Assembly (NCBI RefSeq): GCF_964340395.1
Contig: NC_135556.1
Span: 8,708,001 to 8,770,000 of the forward strand
Direction: 5' to 3'
DNA length: 62,000 nt
Origin: Glandiceps talaboti
Lineage: Eukaryota > Hemichordata > Enteropneusta > Spengelidae
The position numbers and the translations under genes were made by a program. Below, piece after piece: positions 32,800 to 62,000 of this stretch (position 1 is its first letter; each line of letters starts with the position of its first letter). The notes beneath the pieces are model-generated. The model saw nothing but the letters and a program-made list of their open reading frames with translations, did not search any database and had not been told where the DNA came from.

Positions 32800-34005
32800 G
32801 CAGGTATGAATATACATCAGAAGGTAAGAAATAAAAGACTTGCAAATTATAAACTTGAACTAGTTTGGGAATCATCAAGTTCAATTCTCAATCATACTTT
32901 AATTTGGATGTAAATTAGAAATTGCCTGTTGATCTAGTAACTTTTTCACAGACAATTATAGTATCAGGCATCTGAAACAGAATTAAATCCACTTAATTGT
33001 CCTCTCCATTGCTTATCTATGGATATAAAACATAAAGCTTATTCTGAGTAAATTTCTCACTAATATGTCACAGACAATTTTTAAGGGAAATTTACCAAAA
33101 AGAGAGAATGTTTCGATCAAATGATATGAGCAGCCGAACGCTTCAAGAGAATATCGAAATTTTGCACTATTAATCATGGGCTTTGCGACGCGCGCGCGTT
33201 CGATGTTCGGAGTTTCTACTTTTCACGATACGCACTGACGAAACAAAATATTGCATGGGAACTGTTCTGAATTTGTCGTATCCGCTGCAAACATGGTCTA
33301 CAATTATTTACTTTAATATTTATACAAATTGATTTGTTAAATACCGTGAAAACCGTGTACTACAAATAATAAAATAAATATACATTTACGCTGATTCAGC
33401 TTACAGTATTGAGAGCGTTATACACGTAAATTTCTGATCACCAAGGGAACAAACGAGAAGAAAACATTTGATAAATACTTACCGCACTTTGTTCATGTTT
33501 ACCACAAACTCTTCACTATTCATATTTGCCATTGTCATTTTCGATAGTCACTCGAGTTCAGTAATAACCTTACAAATACAGGAGTATCAATGGCACACTG
33601 AATATCGTCCTGTGTTAACATGTTCCCGACAAAGATGACTACCGTAGTAACGCCACTGTGTTTACATTTTGTTGTTGCTAGGTGGACGTTCCATCCAGTA
33701 CGCGACAGACGAACTCCGCAACGCTGATTGGATAAAGGTTTCTGTCACATAGCAGAACTAGTAGTATTATTTTCGAGGGGGAATAAGCGCCATTTTGTGT
33801 GGGACTATGTGCAAAGTGAATTAAACGTGATATAAGCGTCGACTTTTCATATGACACGTTTTACATTGCATTGAAGCTTTGATTTATTGGAGAAAAGATG
33901 ATCATATCATAATTCGGCAGTATGGGAAGTTATAGAATTGGTTAAGGCCAAAAAAAAATATGTTGGTCTTGTTTGTGGGTTCAATATATTTCCTCCAATT
34001 AATGA
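32800..34005. other. Region unique to the B side, with a possible orphan first exon
   Basis: These 1.2 kb are absent from inverted repeat D. The base composition is mixed, with CGCGCGCG near 33188. On the minus strand 33533-33484 reads MANMNSEEFVVNMNKVR and ends at a GTAAGTAT donor, which looks like a short first coding exon, but no downstream exon was found. Otherwise nothing is recognised. Confidence 0.35.
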
Positions 34006-34785
34006 ATCAACAATCGTATTTTATTTTAATCATTATTATGGTCTCTTTTCGAAATTTGGACTAGAAATGTCTGTTATCGTCAGTCACTCAAATCCGTACA
34101 TAATTACGTTTTTATCTACTTTTTAAAAAAAAAGATTTTGCTGACAACTTCAACATCGTCATACAGCGAATGGAAATATAACCAATTTCCGTTGACGGAG
34201 GTATGGGAGGTACAGAGTTAGCTTTATCACTTGACGGATACAGATCAAAAGATACTTCGACGGAGACCTGCTACGGGACATATAGTTCTATCGTTGAACA
34301 GTTTTGAAGATCACCGATGAATTATTTATCTCTACATGATTTGATCAATTTTGATTTGGATCAGTCGATTTTATCTTGTTCTATTTGCACGGAGACATAA
34401 ATTTGCCCTGTACATATGTATGGTATTTCTGGCTTCTATGTACTGTATCTCAAACAATTTGTAAGATAAAATATCCTTCGTTCAAGAAGTTGGATTAACT
34501 GTTCATTCACAGTTTTGGAATTGTCAACTTCAGGACGGTTTTATATCAGGCTGTAGAACACTGTCGCATTCACTGCCACCTACAAAAGACTTTCCACACT
34601 CCCTATTAGGAATTAGGAAGTGCATTCATGCCCCGTGTACGCGGATTTATACATTCGTGTAGCATACATTCGAAATAATCGCTATTTTTATCTAACCTTT
34701 AAAGGCACATACATTTTTATCACCAAAATCAAGTTCCTAACTTTTTCTTGTTGTCTACTTTATCCCTATTAGTAACCATTAGCGA

Positions 34786-37524
34786 CTAAATTGCAGAGCA
34801 TATACAGTGATTTCATATACTATTTTGAAAGATACCAAATATCTACACGCTTGTCGGAAACCAAGGAAGGGAATCAACGGTCCGAACAATGGAAAGGCAC
34901 CATCAAAACTTCATTAGTTAATTCTGAAGTTCCCAAGAGCATGAAAGTGCTTCTTGTTGAAGCTGGACACGGTAAAGCAATGTTAAGGGTTTATAACATG
35001 GGCAATGTCAGGGGGATAGGAGGGGTACACATAGTTGCTGGCAACCAGTTGAGTTTATACACTATCATGACATCTTTCGTGCACTAGGAGTGAAGCTGAC
35101 CATATTCTTCGTTCAGCTGAGGAAATACAAGTAACATGTGAGAATTGTCACGGTGACTCGTATTTTCCGACTGAAATGTTTGGGGGGGGGGGGTTATATG
35201 ATTTCAATATAAATGGGTAGATACTGTACATGTATTATTAAAATAAAACTACAAAATACGTTGTTACCCAATGAAAAATGAAAGAAATTAACTAATCAAT
35301 AACCGAGGCTACCAAAACACTACCAAATTAGCACATTAAATAACATAGATACACACAAAATATACAAAACTTTTATGCACTGGTATCACAAGTTCTAAAT
35401 AATTCTACATTATCTTTTTAACAACCCTTTTTTTGTAACCGTTCTATAGCTTGTTCTGTATTTGTGGAGATGTAAGACCACATATTTCACAACCAAATGT
35501 ATTCTTAATTTAGCAGCCACCAATGCAAAGCCAGAATTTAATTTTCTCAAAATATAAACATATTTTATACCGACATCTTCTATACAGTATAACATGTGAA
35601 CTTATTTTTCCACCATTTGCCAGGCTTTGCATGAATAGGATAGACACTTTATTAGTTTTATTTATGCAACAACTGGGTAATAATTGAAGCACCTGATAAT
35701 ACATGTAAGAAAAAAAAAGGTATATCATATTGTTCGGTTTATTCCGAAATACTCCACGTTATCTGTGCCTTTGAACTCAACAAATGAAAATTCATGGCAT
35801 GAACAAAGGAGAAAATTCAAAGTGACCATAAAAAAGTATTTATTTGCTATTTTAAATGAATAAATCAACTATGTTTTTCTACTTGGAAAAAAGACTATAA
35901 AACAATAATATAAGACAAATCCCATGTTTGTTTGTTTGTTTGTACTAATTAATTTGTAAAGAGAGGTAATACATGTTTAATAAATGGAAAGAGTTCGTTA
36001 CTGTCCATACAGGAAATGTTTTGTGAATAAACTGGGTAAACAGAAGTATGGTAACACAAGTAATCAAATATTTCTTGTTGATGTAAACTCCTCCAGCAGT
36101 TGGTTAAAGGACTGTATTATAGTATCTTTATTTCTGTATGTTATTTATGTATGCTTTACCATGCTTGCTATGGCATGTTGTTATGCAAAAAGATAAATGT
36201 TTGGTATCACTGAGTTTGATCCAAGCAGTATCATTAAGAAATAAATAATACCATTAGCAATGTTACAGGTCAATTTTACGAATAATTTATCTTTTGTAAA
36301 CTGCATTAAACAAATTAACATAATTTAAATTTAAAATGTAACTAAAATAACAGCAGCAGCAGAAGAAGAACAATCCTCTCCCCCTTGTCTTGGTTGTCAC
36401 CTCCTTCCAATATTCGATGTATTTGGAGTGATAAGGTGAAATGGTACACTCAATAAAACGTAACGTTTTATTAAACAATTTTCTTACAATATATGTATTT
36501 GTACTTTGGCATGTAAAATAAATATTGAGTGCTCATCTCACTTTTACATCACACAATGACGCTCCCCAAGAACAGGTCTGTAAAATGTGACACCCTAGGT
36601 CAGACTGTTGAGGTTAGGTCAAAAACTAGGTCAGACGATTTCCTCGCACCGAACAAAAGATCACACTTACAGCTGGCACACTCAAAGGTCATTAGTTAGA
36701 CTAAATTAAAGTTCTATTCAGTAAGCTGGTACAATTCAGGTAGCGGTCACAGATATATAGCTGTGTACTGGAGTGACAGAATCAAAGCAAAGGTAAGCTT
36801 GACTACAGGTATTTCTTACACTTCACATCTTTGAGTTCTTCAGCAATCAACAACAAGGTCATCCATCAGTCAACCACCACAGGTTAATATTTGTTGTTCT
36901 AACAAAGGTAGTACGTGTAAACCTGTTTTTCGTAGACGTTTTATTACTTAGTGCTCAGCTATGCTCATTTGTTTTTCATTAGTTATCGTACTGAGACTGT
37001 GATGATGCCAATGACAATGACGTCCCGCTGTAACTGGGAGGGGGTGCTACTCCCCTTACTTTAGTGTACGTATATGTGCCGCTCTTTGGGATGCGTTATC
37101 TAGCCCTTTGGTCTAAAATGGGGTCTGTTTTATTTTCAACTGAAGTCTAACACGGGATCCAATTTGCATCATTTTTTATTTTGCTTGGTCTAAAATGTGG
37201 TCCATTATCCTTTACCAAATCCTGTCATTAATTGCCCCAAAATGTTGCCTCCTAAAGAAAATGTATTTAGGTTTACACTTCCATCTTTTAGAAAACCTGT
37301 AATGGTCTACAATTGGGAGTTGATATTTGGTCTAATTGGATCTAAAATGGGGGCTGGGGTTTCCAGCACTGGCCACACACCCCTACCAGAGCTGGTCACT
37401 CGTACCGCCCCTGGGGGTGTCACATTCCAACAATTAGTGTGTGTAGGAACAAAAATCTATGGTTCTTCCCGTACAGGAGGCATTCAGTTTATATTAATAC
37501 ACACTCACACACTCACACGCATGC

Positions 37525-37591
<67 letters not shown>

Positions 37592-37598
37592 GGCAGGC

Positions 37599-37639
<41 letters not shown>

Positions 37640-37735
37640 GGTACTAGGTAGGTATGTAGTTAGTTAGACAGACAGACAGGTAGGTAGGTAGGTAGGGGAG
37701 TAGTTAAATAGATAGATAGATAGATAGATTGATTT
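34786..37735 (+). repeat. Direct repeat E2 (partner 13506-15790)
   Basis: This is the second copy of repeat E and lies immediately upstream of block C. It contains about 745 bp (roughly 35705-36450) not found in E1, plus short indels. The open frames at 34791-35087 and 37197-37440 are not preserved in E1, so I treat the stretch as noncoding. It ends in GACA and GATA repeats and then joins sequence equivalent to 22255-22430 without the Harbinger element. Confidence 0.8.
37526..37640. repeat. (GACA)n array
   Basis: Tetranucleotide run near the end of E2. Confidence 0.95.
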
Positions 37736-37929
37736 TGAATCAGCAAGTTATGGCCTCTAACTATAGCTTGAAGTGTGCTTGGAAAACTTGTAAACAGAAA
37801 CAATACATTCAAAGTTTTTACGAGTCCTATGCCTGTTTATAGGAATTAAACTCGTTGTAATTTGTAAGTGTCAAGGAGAGAAGCCTTCAAGGTAAGGGAG
37901 ATAATAGGCGCAACAAAATGAAACGTTCG

Positions 37930-38050
37930 ATTTGATCACCACATATTGATATCTCTATTTGAAACTATTATGTCAATATCATGTTGAACTAGTATCTAAC
38001 ATTTGATTTGATCACCACATATTGATTTCTCTATTTGAAACTATTATGTA
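37930..38050. repeat. Tandem duplication of about 60 bp
   Basis: The phrase TTTGATCACCACATATTGAT followed by CTCTATTTGAAACTATTATG occurs twice in tandem, with a few differences, just upstream of block C. No function is seen. Confidence 0.7.
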
Positions 38051-38380
38051 AATCATAAGCCATATTTTCAGTAACTGTCGGATGAGGGCGCTGTATGTAT
38101 TTATTCACGCTTCAAAAACTTGTATGTAAAAGCTAAGGTAAAAACAACCCCCTTTTTTAGCCCTACGTTTACATGTGATAAAGTTTTAGTGCCACTGTTA
38201 TGGTTATCTTATGGATACTTAGGTATGATAGTAAATGGACTCATCCACTGGTAACACTTTTTCATACTTTCATCTCTAGTATTGTAATTACCAGTAATAT
38301 GTTTGTCTTTGTCTTTAAAGAGATCAACCTATGAACGACGATATTGAAGATTTTCCATCGTTGATTCACATTTCGTAAAT

Positions 38381-47119
<8,739 letters not shown>

Positions 47120-47135
47120 AATTGAGAGCCAGTAC

Positions 47136-47171
<36 letters not shown>

Positions 47172-47248
47172 CAATGTTTTGATATACAAAATTGGAGGAA
47201 TAACAATTGATCATCTGTCCTGATATAATTTTCTACTGATTTTATCTT

Positions 47249-47292
<44 letters not shown>

Positions 47293-47716
47293 CTGGAGGG
47301 GAGTCACTTACAAACACTATAAAGACAAAGGGTATAATCATAATGCTGATACACGGATAATTGTTGAAATAGTTTATTTTTAAGCACTGAATCATGATAT
47401 TAAGGGATGAGGGGATATTTCGATACTTCATGTTTGTAATATCGCATTTTGTTTCTTTCTTTGGAATAATACGTGAGTTTTATTAATTAAATACACTTGA
47501 ATAGATACAAGACTGAACAAGGCTTGTGACAGCACAAATTTTGTTTGCCTTTCTTAATGTGCGAGATGAATGAATTGAGAATAGATCGTGACATGTATTC
47601 ATATGATGATGTAAGAAAAAACAGAATTTAATTTTTTTAAAATGAATTTGACAAAGCTAGCGCTTGTGTCAAAGATTGGTGGGTTTTAGAGAGAAGATTA
47701 ACACAAAACTACACAG

Positions 47717-48162
47717 TTACACCATTCTGGAAGTCATCCTATATGACATGAAATGACTTGTGTATGTATCCTTGAAAGTATGAATTGTTTTGTACTTCTT
47801 AATTTGTATTGGTAGCACAGAACAGCTCCAGAGTATTTGAAAAGGTTCTTTTGCTGGAATTATTATTAATTCTCGGTAGATGTGCATTGAGATTAGATCT
47901 TTGTTGGATAAAATAGCTTTGAAATTCATTCAATCTCGTGGCATATTTATTAAGATATGAAGGTTACAATTTATAGGAAACTTTTATAATAGACGCACGC
48001 CTTCTGAAAGGCAAAACGTTCATTCCATGAAAACCAATTGAAACTCTCTAACATAGTAAAAGAGTTGGTCCTAGGCCCACATTGAAGGATTATCCTGGCT
48101 GCTCTATTCTGGAACCTCTGAAGTCTGGTCAGCAAAGACGTACCACTGTTTGGCCATACCAC
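47717..48162 (-). mobile_element. LINE ORF2 C-terminal remnant in block C
   Basis: 48162-47971 encodes LQRFQNRAARIILQCGP and FNWFSWNERFAFQ. 47929-47717 continues with FQILWSCSVLPIQIKKYKT and the FKDTYTSHFMSY end. It lies in the region between the convergent ligase and acyltransferase stops and may be transcribed as part of either 3' UTR. Confidence 0.75.
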
Positions 48163-48349
48163 GATACTGCTACAGTGTTGTCAAACAGTGACAATACCAT
48201 CGCATTATAAAACATCTTGGGTTTAGTTAGAGGTTTGCGCGGGGCCTTCGAGTATAACTATACATGAACTTGCCCCTCCACACCCTACCCCCCCCCCCCC
48301 GTTCATCTTATCATGACGTTTTGCACATTATATCAATTGGTCCCGTGCC

Positions 48350-48353
48350 TTTA

Positions 48354-48355
<2 letters not shown>
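48350..48355 (-). terminator. Polyadenylation signal overlapping the acyltransferase stop codon
   Basis: The end of the gene reads GCTTAATAAAGG: the TAA stop (48356-48354) and an AATAAA hexamer share bases. If used, the 3' UTR would be only some 10-30 bases. The same arrangement is kept in the exon copy at 12109-12234. Confidence 0.5.
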
Positions 48356-60395
<12,040 letters not shown>

Positions 60396-60635
60396 CTGAA
60401 AATAGTGATGTGCAGAAATATTACCTAGGTTTCGCAAAAAAAACCACCTGTATTGTGGATGGGCGCTCTTCATTTGTGTGTGCTTGTGTATGACAAGGTG
60501 ACGTGTAAGATTAAGAACGGTTACTATTCATGACTAGTGAACTTTGACGCTGATACACGTCGAAATATACGAATACGTAGTCTTAGAAAGACATTTTTGT
60601 TCTAAACCTAAATCAACACTAATGACAAGCAAACT

Positions 60636-61080
<445 letters not shown>

Positions 61081-62000
61081 AGGTAAAACACACACAGGCA
61101 GGCCCGTACAGTACTGTGATCAGTAAAATTCAGTTAACAGTGTCATGAAATACTGACATTGTACTGAACAAGGGCAAGGTACATGTAGTAATACAATCCG
61201 AGGTATCTGTCAAAACTGATAATTGACAACCTAAAAGTACGCACATAATTTGCCTATATCGATCTGTTGATTTTAAACATTCTGTCAGCCATTATGAAAC
61301 ATCCTGAAATATCATGCACATAATTATTCGAAATTAAAATTATTGTTGTTACAACTTTAAGATATGACATTTCAGTTAATTTTAGAAAAAGTAACATCAC
61401 GAATTTGAAATCAGCTAGCCACAGACATTTACGTAAGTAAATTTATTGTAACCATGGTAACAGTAGCTTGCTTTCACCCAGCCGAGGACCGGACATTGAT
61501 TCATATTAACAAAAATCATACGACTATTGATATCATCATTTCTAACTCTAAAATAAATTAGCTCCTAGTTTTAAGAAAGTAACATAAAATAAGAATATTG
61601 TTCGAAAGGCTAAGGGGGAAAGAATGCGTTTTCATTACTTTATTATTTACAAGAAATATCACAACAAAGGAGAATTTTAATTGAAATAACTTTTGGTGGC
61701 AAATGAATATTTTTCAGCAGTTTGGCACGAAATTGACAACAATATTTTTGTTTATTTCGACTATGTTGATAAGGATATATACAGGGTTAGGGATCAATTG
61801 TTGTCATGGTTTACTCACGCCTGTGGTTGATAGCAATGTTACCTTCAATAGCGTACAACTGATCAATAAAAAAACAAAACAAAAATGACAAAATACATTT
61901 AATTTAGGAGAAAGCACCCTAAGGCTTACAGTTGGTAAAATACGTTGTATGTAGTTCAGATATACAGTGCTCGTTGACTAAACAGTGTTTTGTACATCTC
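61081..62000. other. Right edge, upstream of the acyltransferase, no assigned feature
   Basis: AT-rich, no confident exon. One weak minus-strand candidate exon is 61861-61822 (acceptor TTGATCAG, donor GTGAGT), but it does not show NRF-domain residues clearly enough to assign. Confidence 0.4.

Noticed and set aside
34791-35087. 98-residue frame (MQSIYSDFIYYFERYQ...)
   Set aside because: The duplicate E1 has a 79-bp deletion and single-base indels in the same stretch, with no sign of frame conservation.
37197-37667. 156-residue frame, with a shorter copy at 15145-15519
   Set aside because: The sequence repeats the phrase GGTCTAAAATGGGG in several frames and ends in a GACA array; it looks like noncoding dispersed repeat.
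61822-61861. Upstream exon of the acyltransferase
   Set aside because: Splice-like borders exist, but the short peptide shows no clear NRF-domain residues and the phase could not be confirmed.

Overview
The window is nuclear DNA from an animal, most likely a marine invertebrate (lophotrochozoan or non-vertebrate deuterostome). The lineage cannot be fixed from sequence alone. Signs of this are AT-rich DNA, intron-dense genes with consistent GT-AG junctions, very abundant microsatellites (CA, GA, TA, CAGA, GATA, CATA), a Harbinger DNA transposon, LINE 3' ends, foldback MITEs and a nematode NRF-6-like acyltransferase.

Two host gene families dominate. (1) A 12-exon 4-coumarate-CoA-ligase/luciferase-like acyl-CoA synthetase occurs three times: copy A on the minus strand (9953-1899), copy B on the plus strand (24017-31074) and copy C on the plus strand (38381-47119). 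I traced all exons. B and C are open and each encodes 586 residues with a predicted mitochondrial presequence. A has lost most of exon 6 and should be a pseudogene. (2) An NRF-6-like membrane acyltransferase (minus strand, 60395-48354, 13 exons seen, 5' end missing) converges on copy C. Broken pieces of this gene lie beside the other ligase copies (10-275, 12109-12234, 32393-32307), so the ligase and the acyltransferase 3' end were duplicated together.

Layout: 1-10337 is an inverted copy of about 38050-51810 (block A versus block C). 11008-13505 is an inverted copy of about 31130-34500, with a reverse-transcriptase fragment in place of 32800-34005. 13506-15790 and 34786-37735 are direct copies (E1, E2). 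A Harbinger element of about 6.2 kb (15956-22167) sits between E1 and block B; it has matching inverted termini, an intact 353-residue DDE transposase and a SANT/Myb-like partner with one frameshift. Block B (23637-32800) and block C (38050-51810) are in direct orientation. 51810-60395 is single-copy DNA with the rest of the acyltransferase, a LINE 3' end with a pentanucleotide tail, MITEs and minisatellites. 60400-62000 is mostly simple repeat.

Functionally, B and C should activate a carboxylic acid as an acyl-CoA, and the acyltransferase should transfer an acyl group at a membrane. A direct substrate link is only a hypothesis from their repeated adjacency and the known chemistry of the families. 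The copies differ by transposon insertions, a 32-bp palindrome with an 8-bp target duplication, minisatellite length and mosaic patches that suggest gene conversion.
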